From Bacillota bacterium (GTDB lineage: Bacteria; Bacillota; DTU025), in the NCBI GenBank assembly GCA_019136685.1, contig JAGVTS010000065.1, positions 1 to 44,727 on the forward strand: a DNA stretch of 44,727 nucleotides, read 5' to 3'. The notes under the pieces were generated by a model. The model did not search any database. It saw only the letters and a program-made list of their open reading frames with translations, and had not been told where the DNA came from. Numbering within the stretch: position 1 is the stretch's first letter; the number at the start of each line of letters is the position of its first letter. The position numbers and the translations under genes were made by a program. Below, piece after piece: positions 10,239-18,320 of the stretch.

Positions 10239-10814
10239 ATGGCTAAGCTCCTGGAAATCCGCTGGCATGGACGAGCCGGGCAGGGAGCGAAGACGGCTGC
10301 TTTGGTGCTTGCCGAAGCTGTCATCTCCACAGGAAGGCATGCACAGGCTTTTCCTGAATACGGCCCGGAGCGCATGGGCGCGCCCATGCAGGCGTTCAAC
10401 AGAATCAGCGACGAATCAATTACCATCCACAGCCACGTGGAACGTCCGAAAATCGTTATAGTACTCGACCCCACACTGATGTCTACAGTCGATGTGAAGG
10501 CCGGGGTTCCTGACGATGGAATCTACCTTATCAATACACCGCTGTCTGTTGCTGAAATCCGCAAGAAGCTGAAGCTGGATGCTAGCAAGGCGAAGGTCTA
10601 CACTCTCGACGCCACACAGATATCCATCGACACAATCGGGCGACCGATTCCCAACACTCCCATGATGGGAGCGCTCGTGGCTGCCACAGGACTGCTGACC
10701 CTCGATGAGCTGATCGGTGACACTAGGATCAAGCTCGCGAAGAAACTGCGCCCCGACGTCGTTGACAAGAATATCGAGGCGATACGACGGGCCTACCAGG
10801 AGGTGGCTCAATAA
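10239..10814 (+). CDS. porG: Pyruvate:ferredoxin oxidoreductase, gamma subunit
   Basis: First gene of a four-subunit enzyme that splits pyruvate with CoA into acetyl-CoA and CO2 while reducing ferredoxin. The 191-residue product begins EIRWHGRAGQGAKTAA, the signature of the gamma subunit, followed by FPEYGPERMGAPMQAF. ATG 10239 is chosen because AAGGGGGAG precedes it; an in-frame ATG 36 bases upstream lacks a site and adds residues not usual for the family. Order gamma-delta-alpha-beta is that of Thermotoga and archaeal enzymes. The stop overlaps the porD start. Confidence 0.93.
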   Translation: MAKLLEIRWHGRAGQGAKTAALVLAEAVISTGRHAQAFPEYGPERMGAPMQAFNRISDESITIHSHVERPKIVIVLDPTLMSTVDVKAGVPDDGIYLINTPLSVAEIRKKLKLDASKAKVYTLDATQISIDTIGRPIPNTPMMGALVAATGLLTLDELIGDTRIKLAKKLRPDVVDKNIEAIRRAYQEVAQ

Positions 10815-11143
10815 TGTCAGTGCCGAAAGACGCAGGCTGGAAGGACGTGCCCAAGGCAGGTCGGATCCTGGAGCCTGGCTGCGCCGCAAAGTACGAGACG
10901 GGCGGATGGAGAACATATCGCCCCGTCCACGTACCCGAGAACTGCATCAACTGCCTATTCTGCTGGATCTACTGCCCCGACATGTCGATCCAGGTCGAAG
11001 ACGGCAAGTTCAAGGGAATCGACTACCGCTACTGCAAGGGCTGTGGCGTGTGCGCCCAGGTATGCCCCGGCACGCGCGGAAATAAGGCCCTCACAATGCT
11101 CTTGGACGATGAAGCCCAGGGCAATGAGGGCGAGACGAAGTAG
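10814..11143 (+). CDS. porD: Pyruvate:ferredoxin oxidoreductase, delta (ferredoxin-like) subunit
   Basis: A 109-residue iron-sulfur subunit that passes electrons from the thiamine centre to free ferredoxin. Two complete cluster motifs are present: Cys 44, 47, 50, 54 and Cys 74, 77, 80, 84. The start ATG overlaps the porG stop (TAATG), so translation is coupled. GGAAGGAGGAG follows the stop and serves porA. Confidence 0.94.
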   Translation: MSVPKDAGWKDVPKAGRILEPGCAAKYETGGWRTYRPVHVPENCINCLFCWIYCPDMSIQVEDGKFKGIDYRYCKGCGVCAQVCPGTRGNKALTMLLDDEAQGNEGETK

Positions 11144-11158
11144 GAAGGAGGAGTAGGA

Positions 11159-12340
11159 ATGAGCATTAGAGTTGCTAAGACGGGCAATGAGGCCGTCGCC
11201 GAAGGGATGCGCCAGATCAACCCGGATGTGGTAGCTGCGTATCCTATCACGCCGCAGACAGAGATAGTGCAGATCTTCTCCAGCTTCGTCGCTAACGGCA
11301 AGGTAGATACGGAGTTCGTTACTGTTGAGAGCGAGCACTCTGCAATGAGCGCCACGGTTGGCGCTGCGTCTGCCGGCGCCAGGGCGATGACAGCCACATC
11401 AGCCAATGGTCTGGCCTTGATGTGGGAGATCGTCTATATCGCCGCGTCTATGCGGCTGCCGATAGTGATGCCGGTGGTCAACAGGGCGCTTTCAGGCCCC
11501 ATCAACATCCACTGCGATCACAGCGATACCATGGGAGCAAGAGACTCGGGTTGGATTCAGATCTTCTCCGAGAACGCGCAGGAGGCGTACGACAACCTTC
11601 TGCAGGCTGTTAGGATCGCTGAGAACAAAAACGTGCTGCTTCCGGTGATGGTTACCATGGACGGCTTCATCATCAGCCATGCCATGGAAGTCATGCACTT
11701 GCTGGAGGATGAGAAGGTCAAGCAGTGGGTGGGCGAGTACGTACCCGAAAACCCGCTTCTCGACGTGGACAACCCTGTCACCGTCGGGCCGCTGGATCTG
11801 TACGACTGGAATATGGAACACAAGCGGCAGCAGGCCGAGGCGATGGTCCAGGCCAAGCCGGTCATCCTGGAGGTGGCCCGGAACTACGCCAAGCTCAGCG
11901 GACGCGAGTACGGGCTGTTTGAAGAGTACATGCTGGACGACGCCGAGATCGCCATCGTGGCGCTGGGCTCGACTGCAGGCACGGCCAAGGAAGTTGTCAA
12001 GGCGCTCAGAGCCGACGGCGTAAAGGCCGGTCTACTCAAAGTGCGCGTCTTCAGGCCGTTCCCGGCGTGCGAGATCGCCAGGGCTCTGCAGGGCAAGAAG
12101 GCCGTCGCCGTCATGGACCGCTCGGATTCCTTCAACGCTGTGAGCGGGCCGGTGTTCGCAGAGGTCAGATCGGCGATGTACGGTATTGAGAACGCCCCCG
12201 CCATTGTCGACTACATCTACGGAATCGGCGGGCGCGACGTGACAATGGACCACATCAGGTCTGTATATGACGACCTAGCCAAGATCGCCAAGACGGGGCA
12301 GGTTGAGAGGACTCTCACCTACCTCGGCATCAGAGAGTAG
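11159..12340 (+). CDS. porA: Pyruvate:ferredoxin oxidoreductase, alpha subunit
   Basis: The 393-residue alpha subunit carries the pyrimidine-binding part of the thiamine diphosphate site and the CoA-facing domain. Typical segments are VVAAYPITPQTEIVQIF near residue 24, TVESEHSAMSATVGAASAGAR near 57 and the late VMDRSDSFN block near 320. It starts at ATG 11159 after a strong GGAAGGAGGAG site and is followed by porB after a short gap. Confidence 0.95.
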   Translation: MSIRVAKTGNEAVAEGMRQINPDVVAAYPITPQTEIVQIFSSFVANGKVDTEFVTVESEHSAMSATVGAASAGARAMTATSANGLALMWEIVYIAASMRLPIVMPVVNRALSGPINIHCDHSDTMGARDSGWIQIFSENAQEAYDNLLQAVRIAENKNVLLPVMVTMDGFIISHAMEVMHLLEDEKVKQWVGEYVPENPLLDVDNPVTVGPLDLYDWNMEHKRQQAEAMVQAKPVILEVARNYAKLSGREYGLFEEYMLDDAEIAIVALGSTAGTAKEVVKALRADGVKAGLLKVRVFRPFPACEIARALQGKKAVAVMDRSDSFNAVSGPVFAEVRSAMYGIENAPAIVDYIYGIGGRDVTMDHIRSVYDDLAKIAKTGQVERTLTYLGIRE

Positions 12341-12351
12341 GAGGTGTGAAC

Positions 12352-13278
12352 ATGGCGACGCTAAAGGAACTGTCCAATAAGGAAGTCCTAGTCTCACCGG
12401 GCCATCGTGCCTGTGCGGGATGCGGCTTTCCTGTGATCATAAAGCAGGCCCTTCTCGCGACTGACAACCCAGTGGTTGTGGGGTGCGCGACCGGGTGCAT
12501 GGAAGTGTGCACCACGATCTACCCGTACACCGCGTGGAAAGTGCCTTTCATCCACAACGCATTCGAAAACTCCGCGGCCACTGTAAGCGGGGTCGAGGCT
12601 GCTTACCGGTCGCTCAAGCGGCGCGGCAAGATCGATAAGAAGATCGACTTCATTGCCTTCGGAGGCGACGGCGGGACCTACGATATCGGATTCCAGTCGC
12701 TGTCCGGCGCGATGGAGCGCGGGCATGACATGCTCTATATCTGCTACGACAACCAGGCCTACATGAACACGGGTATACAGAGGTCGAGCGCTACTCCGCG
12801 CGGGGCCAACACAACGACGAGTCCTGCGGGTAGTGAGTCATACGGCAAGAAGCAGTACCGCAAGAACCTGACAGAAGTCATGGTGGCTCACGGTATCCCC
12901 TACGTGGCGCAGAGCTCGCCGGCCATGTGGAACGACCTGGTATCCAAAGTGAACAAGGGCCTTGCCGTGGAAGGACCGGCCTTCATGACGGTCATCCAGC
13001 CATGCGTTCTGGGGTGGAAGTACCCGTCGGATCAGACTATCGAGCTGGCGCGGTTGGCCGTGGACACTTGCTTCTGGCCGCTGTATGAGGTCGTGGAAGG
13101 CGAGTACAAGCTGACCTACAAGCCCAAGGAGAAGAAGCCTCTCACGGACTTCCTCCGTAAGCAAGACAGGTTCCGCCACCTGTTCAAGCCGGAGAACGAG
13201 CACATACTCGCTGAACTCCAGGCAGAGGTGGACCGCGAGTGGGCCGTTCTCCTAGCTAAGTGCGGAGAGCAGGCGTAG
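12352..13278 (+). CDS. porB: Pyruvate:ferredoxin oxidoreductase, beta subunit
   Basis: The 308-residue beta subunit binds thiamine diphosphate and one 4Fe-4S cluster. Cys residues at the N-terminus (HRACAGCGFP), the later GCATGCMEVC, and the thiamine motif FGGDGGTYDIGF followed by YDNQAYMNTG are all present. AGGAGGT at 12339-12345 is correctly spaced for ATG 12352; a GTG six bases earlier directly abuts that site and is less likely. A strong hairpin closes the operon. Confidence 0.95.
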   Translation: MATLKELSNKEVLVSPGHRACAGCGFPVIIKQALLATDNPVVVGCATGCMEVCTTIYPYTAWKVPFIHNAFENSAATVSGVEAAYRSLKRRGKIDKKIDFIAFGGDGGTYDIGFQSLSGAMERGHDMLYICYDNQAYMNTGIQRSSATPRGANTTTSPAGSESYGKKQYRKNLTEVMVAHGIPYVAQSSPAMWNDLVSKVNKGLAVEGPAFMTVIQPCVLGWKYPSDQTIELARLAVDTCFWPLYEVVEGEYKLTYKPKEKKPLTDFLRKQDRFRHLFKPENEHILAELQAEVDREWAVLLAKCGEQA

Positions 13279-13327
13279 CGAGCCGGTCTTGATTGCAGCG
13301 CGGAAGCATCAACCGCAATATCGAGTT

Positions 13328-13353
13328 GGAGGGCGGCTGTGCCGCCCTCCTTT
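13328..13353 (+). terminator. Terminator of the por operon
   Basis: GGAGGGCGGC and GCCGCCCTCC form a perfect 10-base stem with a three-base loop, followed by TTT. Confidence 0.7.
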
Positions 13354-13384
13354 GGCCCGAGTCATTTCAGTGCGAAATTGGGTA

Positions 13385-13412
13385 TTGACTTTCCGGGGAT
13401 GGATGATATCAT
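13385..13412 (+). promoter_or_regulatory. Promoter for the serS leader
   Basis: TTGACT (13385-13390) and TATCAT (13407-13412) are 16 bases apart, shortly before the T-box RNA. Confidence 0.6.
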
Positions 13413-13439
13413 AGATGGAAGGTAAGGGGCTGTACTGCA

Positions 13440-13808
13440 GCGTTCGGTAGCAGCAGTCCTGACAGACCGAAAACGCGATGAAGGGGATCAGTAGCCTGTG
13501 CTTCTCTCCTCAGAGAGCCGGATGCGCCCTCCGACCGCTTGAACGGAAGCGCCGAACAGGCGGCGGGCGTCGGAGGATGCGGGTGTGAACCGGTGAGTGA
13601 AGGCAAGTGAATCCGCCCTGGAGCGACCGGCCGAACAAGAGTAAGCCGAGTCGGGTCCGCCCGTGATAGCGGCAACGAGTGGGTACGCCTGAGAACAAGC
13701 GCGCGGTAGTAAGGAACCTCGGATGCTTGTCCAGGCGGCCAATCGGGGTGGCAACGCGGGAAGTTTCGCCCGCCCCCGGCGGTGATCGCCGGATGGGGCG
13801 GGTTTTTT
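13440..13808 (+). promoter_or_regulatory. T-box leader (serine specifier TCC) with terminator
   Basis: This leader senses uncharged tRNA-Ser and lets RNA polymerase continue into serS. The T-box sequence GGGGTGGCAACGCGG is at 13745-13759; it differs slightly from the textbook TGGNACCGCG. A GATGAAGGGGATCAGTAG stem I element lies near 13477. On the 3' side of stem I, GAA (13609-13611) is followed by TCC at 13612-13614, the expected specifier position, and TCC encodes serine. The terminator is CCCGCCCC (13769-13776) with GGGGCGGG (13795-13802) and six T residues. The 5' boundary is approximate. Confidence 0.9.
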
Positions 13809-13855
13809 GATTCCGGAACCGCCGTGACGACCAAACGAAGTGGGGAGTGTTGTAC

Positions 13856-15133
13856 ATGCTTGATCTGAAGTTTGTTCGCTCAAATCCAGACGTGGTAAGG
13901 GATTCGCTCATCCGCAGGGGAGAGGCCACTGATGGACTGGACACGCTGCTTGCCGCGGACGAGAAGCGCCGGGCGATCCTTGTGGAAGTGGAGGAGTTGA
14001 AACGCCGGCGCAACGCGGCCTCCGAGAAGGTTGCGCGCCTCAAACGGGAGGGCGCCGATGCGTCCGAGATCATAGATGAGATGAAGGGCGTCGCCGAGCG
14101 TATCAGGGGGTTTGACGAGGAACTGGCTGCAGTGGAGTCCACAATCTCCGAGCTGCTCCTGGGCATACCCAACATACCGCACGAGTCAGTGCCTACGGGG
14201 CGTGACGACAGCGAAAATGTGGAAGTCCGCCGATGGGGGCAGCCGAAGGAGTTCGGGTTCGAGCCCAAAGCCCACTGGGATCTCGGCGCCGACCTGGATA
14301 TCCTGGATTTCGAGCGCGCCTCCAAGATCACGGGCGCACGGTTCGCAATCTACAAGGGGATGGGTTCGCGCCTTGTCAGAGCCCTGGTCAATTTCATGCT
14401 TGACCTGCATACCCAGGAGCACGGCTACACAGAGGTGTTTCCCCCGTTCCTGGTGAACGCGGCTTCTATGGTGGGAACCGGCCAGCTCCCCAAGTTCGCC
14501 GATGATATGTTTAAGTGCGAAGGACTTGACTACTACATGGTGCCTACCGCGGAGGTGCCGGTGACCAACATGTACCGAGGCGAGATACTCGAGGGCGCCT
14601 GCTTGCCGGTGAAGCATGTTGCGTATACTGCCTGCTTCCGTGCAGAGGCGGGCGCAGCCGGGCGCGACACTAGGGGCCTTATCCGGCAGCATCAGTTCGA
14701 CAAGGTGGAGCTCGTGAAGTTCGTGCGCCCCGAAACGTCCTACGACGAATTGGAGAGCCTGGTGGCGGACGCGCAGTCGGTGCTGGAGATTCTGGGACTG
14801 CCTTATCGCGTCACCATGATGTGTACCGGAGACGTAGGATTCACGGCTGCCAAGAAGTACGACCTTGAGGTGTGGATGCCGAGCTACAACCGGTACGTCG
14901 AGATCTCGTCATGCAGCAACTTCGAGGCATTCCAGGCCCGCCGCGCCGACATTAGGTTCAGACCTGCACCGGGCGCGAAGACGGAGTTCGTTCATACTCT
15001 GAACGGGTCCGGGCTGGCCGTGGGGCGGACGATTGCTGCTCTCATGGAGAACTGCCAGCGGTCTGACGGATCAGTCGTGATACCGAAGCGCCTGCAGCCC
15101 TTTATGGGAGGCCTTGAGGCCATCACGAGGTAG
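13856..15133 (+). CDS. serS: Seryl-tRNA synthetase
   Basis: The enzyme charges tRNA-Ser. The 425-residue class II protein has the long N-terminal coiled-coil arm (about residues 30-105) that grips the extra arm of tRNA-Ser, and the catalytic core with [20 protein letters not shown] and the closing [13 protein letters not shown] motif. ATG 13856 gives the usual MLDLKFVR start and is preceded by GGGGAG; a GTG nine bases upstream is in frame but lacks spacing. Expression is controlled by the T-box leader. Two tRNA-Ser genes lie downstream. Confidence 0.97.
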   Translation: MLDLKFVRSNPDVVRDSLIRRGEATDGLDTLLAADEKRRAILVEVEELKRRRNAASEKVARLKREGADASEIIDEMKGVAERIRGFDEELAAVESTISELLLGIPNIPHESVPTGRDDSENVEVRRWGQPKEFGFEPKAHWDLGADLDILDFERASKITGARFAIYKGMGSRLVRALVNFMLDLHTQEHGYTEVFPPFLVNAASMVGTGQLPKFADDMFKCEGLDYYMVPTAEVPVTNMYRGEILEGACLPVKHVAYTACFRAEAGAAGRDTRGLIRQHQFDKVELVKFVRPETSYDELESLVADAQSVLEILGLPYRVTMMCTGDVGFTAAKKYDLEVWMPSYNRYVEISSCSNFEAFQARRADIRFRPAPGAKTEFVHTLNGSGLAVGRTIAALMENCQRSDGSVVIPKRLQPFMGGLEAITR

Positions 15134-15151
15134 CGTGGTCTGGTGGATGGG

Positions 15152-16195
15152 CTAGTCGATTCGTTCGATGATATGTATGTCGGACTCGTCGCGCTCGTGA
15201 TGTATTGATAAGTGGTTGCCTTCGCGAGGGCCCGACACTACTTCTACGTCATACAGTTCCTTGGTGACGCCTACGACTGTGGCCATGGATCCATCACTCA
15301 ACTTCACAACAGTACCTAGTGGGTAAGCTGCTACGACTCCGATGAAAGCGCGCACGACATCGGGGTTGTAGCTCTTGCCCGCCTCTCGCGCCAGAATGGG
15401 CAGAGCCTCATGGCACATGAGGGCTTTCCTGTAAGGTCTATCAGAGGTCATGGCATTGAAGGAATCGGCCACGGCAGTAACCTTGGCGATGTCGAGAGTC
15501 TGGCAGTCGGTCAGCCCGCGCGGGTAACCAGACCCGTCATACCTCTCGTGATGCTGAAAAGCCACGTGGGCCGGCATCAGCGGCACCTGTTTGCGGAGCA
15601 TTTGAAAACCGTCCCAGGGATGACGCCTGATGATGTCCCACTCCTCGTCTGATAGCGGCGTCTCCTTGGAAAGAATGGACTTGGGAGTGAAGAGTTTTCC
15701 GAGATCGTGGAGCATGGCGCCTGTGCCCAGGTCGAGTAGGTCATACCTAGTCATCCCGAGTTCTGCGGCGCACATGACTGCCAGCACACAGACGTCCACG
15801 GAGTGCCCATACGTGTAGTCGTCGAACGACCTTATGTCGGCGATGCTGTAGACGACGTTGCGGTTGCTCAACACCTGGTCGACAATGTCGTCCACTACTT
15901 CCAGGATACGGTCGATGTCCAAGCGTCCTGTGGTCACCGCGGCCTCCGCAACTGCCTTGAGTGCCTGAGTGGCTTGGACTACGGTCTCCTGTTTCACAGG
16001 TTCCAGGATGTTCTCTACGGGCTCGTCAGGGTAGCTTTTCACGTACACGGCCGAGTACTGAAGGTCGCGCAGGCGTGAGATGTACGACTCCTTCAGCACG
16101 GTATTTGCTGTGAGCAGCAACTGCCCATTGGGGCCCCAGATATTGCGTGCCAGTATCATTGCAGGTTCCAGTTGCTCAATAGGTACGTAACGCAT
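15152..16195 (-). CDS. HD-GYP domain protein, probable cyclic-di-GMP phosphodiesterase
   Basis: HD-GYP proteins hydrolyse cyclic di-GMP and so control surface attachment and motility. In this 347-residue protein the HD pair is H163-D164 in MLHDLGK, and the motifs HHERYDGSGYPRGL and AVADSFNAMTSDRPYRKA complete the metal site. The N-terminal 110 residues look like the accessory domain often found before HD-GYP. There is no membrane segment or receiver domain. The second of two close ATGs (16195) is chosen because GAGGG directly abuts the first. It lies opposite to serS, ending 18 bases from its stop. Confidence 0.88.
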   Translation of the reverse strand: MRYVPIEQLEPAMILARNIWGPNGQLLLTANTVLKESYISRLRDLQYSAVYVKSYPDEPVENILEPVKQETVVQATQALKAVAEAAVTTGRLDIDRILEVVDDIVDQVLSNRNVVYSIADIRSFDDYTYGHSVDVCVLAVMCAAELGMTRYDLLDLGTGAMLHDLGKLFTPKSILSKETPLSDEEWDIIRRHPWDGFQMLRKQVPLMPAHVAFQHHERYDGSGYPRGLTDCQTLDIAKVTAVADSFNAMTSDRPYRKALMCHEALPILAREAGKSYNPDVVRAFIGVVAAYPLGTVVKLSDGSMATVVGVTKELYDVEVVSGPREGNHLSIHHERDESDIHIIERID

Positions 16196-16352
16196 CGGCA
16201 TCCCTCATAGCTCAGGGTGTGGTGATTGTGTCGGCCGAGCCCAAATCGTATGGCGGGTCCACCGAACTTCGTTCCACATTTGTCGACAATATCCTGCCAG
16301 CCTCGGTACATAGTTGAACGGCTGGGTGCTGCGACGCGCGCGATGACTTGCC

Positions 16353-16381
16353 TTGACGCGTGTTGCGGTGCGGTGTATACT
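16353..16381 (+). promoter_or_regulatory. Promoter for the tRNA-Ser pair
   Basis: TTGACG (16353-16358) and TATACT (16376-16381), 17 bases apart, 18 bases before the first tRNA. Confidence 0.75.
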
Positions 16382-16398
16382 CTGTTTAGCGTCGGGCC

Positions 16399-16487
16399 GG
16401 AGGGGTGTCCGAGTGGTTTATGGAGCCGGTCTTGAAAACCGGTGTCTCAGCAATGGGCCGTGGGTTCGAATCCCACCCCCTCCGCCA
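16399..16487 (+). tRNA. tRNA-Ser (anticodon TGA)
   Basis: An 89-base class II tRNA with a long variable arm. Anticodon stem CCGGT/ACCGG holds loop CTTGAAA, giving TGA, which reads UCA. The acceptor stem GGAGGGG pairs with CCCCTCC and CCA is encoded. Confidence 0.95.
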
Positions 16488-16523
16488 GAATCGAAAGCAG
16501 TACAATAAGGTTTCAGCCTTAGC

Positions 16524-16614
16524 GGAGAGATACCCAAGCGGCTGAAGGGGATGGTTTGCTAAACCATTAGTAGGGGTGACCCTAGCGGGGGTTCGAATCC
16601 CCCTCTCTCCGCCA
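16524..16614 (+). tRNA. tRNA-Ser (anticodon GCT)
   Basis: A 91-base class II tRNA. The stem ATGGT/ACCAT holds loop TTGCTAA, anticodon GCT, which reads AGC and AGU. Acceptor GGAGAGA pairs with TCTCTCC and CCA is encoded. It lies 36 bases after the previous tRNA-Ser and is probably cotranscribed. Confidence 0.95.
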
Positions 16615-16641
16615 GATTCACATATATGTTCCATGTCTTGC

Positions 16642-16679
16642 GGCATGGCCCGGCGGAAGCCGGAGTTCATGCCACTTTT
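16642..16679 (+). terminator. Probable terminator after the tRNA-Ser pair
   Basis: Outer stem GGCATG/CATGCC (16642-16647 with 16668-16673) and inner CCGGC/GCCGG, followed by ACTTTTC. It argues against the earliest possible start of the next gene, which lies before it. Confidence 0.5.
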
Positions 16680-16700
16680 CATTTGGCGGGTGATCAATCC

Positions 16701-17465
16701 GTGATCAAGAACTGCCTGTCCAAGCCGTATCACACGAAGCTATGGCGTGCCATCTACGAGTACGGCCTAATCGAGCCGGGCGACCGGATCCTCATTGGCC
16801 TATCAGGTGGGAAAGACAGCATGTTCCTGACATACGCGCTGAGCACGCTTCAGTCATACTCCGACATCCCGTTCGAGGTCGAAGCAGTTACCGTGGACAT
16901 AGGTTTTCCGGACCCCCTCGACATCGACAGGCTCAAAGAAGCGTGCGCCGCCATGGGAGTCAACCATCACCTCGTTTCTACGAAGATCGCGCAGGTGATT
17001 GAGGAGCGCCGCGGCCGGACCAACCCGTGCGCAGTATGCTCCTATTTCCGCAGGGCTGCCATGAACCGGTTCGCGTCCGAGCATGGGTTCACCAAGGTTG
17101 CACTGGCACATCATGAGGATGATGCCATAGAGACGTTCGTCATGAACATCCTGTACGCCGGCAAGCTTTGCACGTTGCCATGGAAGACTCGCTTGACGCG
17201 AACGGGTATCACGGTGATCCGCCCCATGATGTACCTCACTGAGAAGGATGTCATTAAGGCGGTCAAGAGGGCAGGCATGGAGGCTGTTCCCAGCTGTTGT
17301 CCGCATTCGAGCGGCACCATGCGGGCCAGAGTCAAGCGACTCGTGCTGGAACTCGTGAGAGAGAACAAGATGGTTCGGGCAAATCTTGTGGCATCTATGC
17401 GCAGCAGGAACGATGTGGAACTATGGCCGCCCATCGGGCGTCATAACAGGCAGAACCTTTGTTGA
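16701..17465 (+). CDS. TtcA-family PP-loop ATPase, tRNA thiolation
   Basis: Enzymes of this family activate a tRNA base with ATP and replace oxygen by sulfur (TtcA makes 2-thiocytidine 32). The 254-residue protein has the PP-loop SGGKDS at 35-40, a CxxC at Cys 110 and 113, and further cysteines at 199 and 200, the pattern of the iron-sulfur TtcA/TtuA group. The GTG at 16701 is chosen: GGCGGGTGA lies before it, and the in-frame ATG at 16626 would put a probable terminator hairpin in the coding region. The stop codon overlaps a strong promoter for the next operon. The exact modified base cannot be told from the sequence. Confidence 0.82.
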   Translation: MIKNCLSKPYHTKLWRAIYEYGLIEPGDRILIGLSGGKDSMFLTYALSTLQSYSDIPFEVEAVTVDIGFPDPLDIDRLKEACAAMGVNHHLVSTKIAQVIEERRGRTNPCAVCSYFRRAAMNRFASEHGFTKVALAHHEDDAIETFVMNILYAGKLCTLPWKTRLTRTGITVIRPMMYLTEKDVIKAVKRAGMEAVPSCCPHSSGTMRARVKRLVLELVRENKMVRANLVASMRSRNDVELWPPIGRHNRQNLC

Positions 17466-17491
17466 CAGGGGTTTTCCTCGATGACTATAAT
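17462..17491 (+). promoter_or_regulatory. Consensus promoter for the LolA-RND operon
   Basis: A perfect TTGACA (17462-17467) and a perfect TATAAT (17486-17491), 18 bases apart. It is the best match to a housekeeping promoter in the window and points to strong transcription of the envelope genes downstream. Confidence 0.85.
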
Positions 17492-17545
17492 AGCTATGGC
17501 AAGTGGTCCATCGTCCTCTAGTTGCACTGATTGGGGGCACTACCT

Positions 17546-18292
17546 GTGGGATGTCCGGAGTTTGGCCATCTAACCAGACGGCGAAGCGCAGAATTGTCTG
17601 CCAGAGTACTCACACTTATATTACTATTCGCCATACTGATGCTTACTGACATTGTCAGCTGCGCGTCGGCTGCTCCCACAGGCGACGAAATTGCCGCGAA
17701 AGTTACAGAGAAGCTCAAGGAGATCCGATCGGTTCAAGCGGATATCGTTGCGTCGTTTTCTGATCCATCCAGCAAGAATCCGATAAACATGACCATCCGA
17801 GTCAGTGCCGACAGGAACAGCGGTATCACGCGGATGGAGATCACGCAGCACGCAGTCTTCGAAGGTCAGATAGTCATACTCGATATGAAAAAGGATCTCA
17901 CTACTGTGTACATGCCTGTGACTGGTCAGGCCTACAGGGGCAAATCGGCGATTATCGCGGCTCAGTTGGGCCTGGACATGGGGTCATTAGATCTTGAGAA
18001 CTTGCTTTCCATGGACCCTTCCGGGATGATGAGCTTCAAGTACCTACGGCAGGACAAGTACGACCGACTTCCGCACTATGTGGTACAGACCAAACCCAAC
18101 ACAGATGTTGAAGGCCACCAACTGGTCTGGGTGGACTGCGAGACTTACATGGTCCGCAAGGTTGAAGCATTCGATGGCCAGGGCAAGCTGATAGCCTCCG
18201 TAACCATCAACAATCTCAAAGTCAATCTAAGACTCGACCCGGCCAAACTCCGGGAGCTCCCGAAGGGCACCCGGATCACCGACGTAAAGTGA
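17546..18292 (+). CDS. Secreted LolA-like protein
   Basis: A 248-residue exported protein with basic residues (TRRR), a hydrophobic stretch and either a lipobox IVSC or a signal peptidase I site near ASA-AP. The mature part begins with EIAAKVTEKLKEIRSVQADI and continues as beta strands, as in the LolA/LppX half-barrel that carries lipids or lipoproteins between membranes. GTG 17546 is preferred because GGGGG lies eight bases upstream; a TTG 15 bases earlier lacks a site. It is followed by an RND transporter after 28 bases. A cargo-carrier role is inferred. Confidence 0.68.
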   Translation: MGCPEFGHLTRRRSAELSARVLTLILLFAILMLTDIVSCASAAPTGDEIAAKVTEKLKEIRSVQADIVASFSDPSSKNPINMTIRVSADRNSGITRMEITQHAVFEGQIVILDMKKDLTTVYMPVTGQAYRGKSAIIAAQLGLDMGSLDLENLLSMDPSGMMSFKYLRQDKYDRLPHYVVQTKPNTDVEGHQLVWVDCETYMVRKVEAFDGQGKLIASVTINNLKVNLRLDPAKLRELPKGTRITDVK

Positions 18293-18320
18293 CGGTCTGC
18301 AGCCTTAGGGGGGAACCTCA

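Noticed and set aside
13510..14331. A 273-codon minus-strand frame across the T-box and serS
   Set aside because: It overlaps a clear T-box RNA and the serS gene and resembles no protein.
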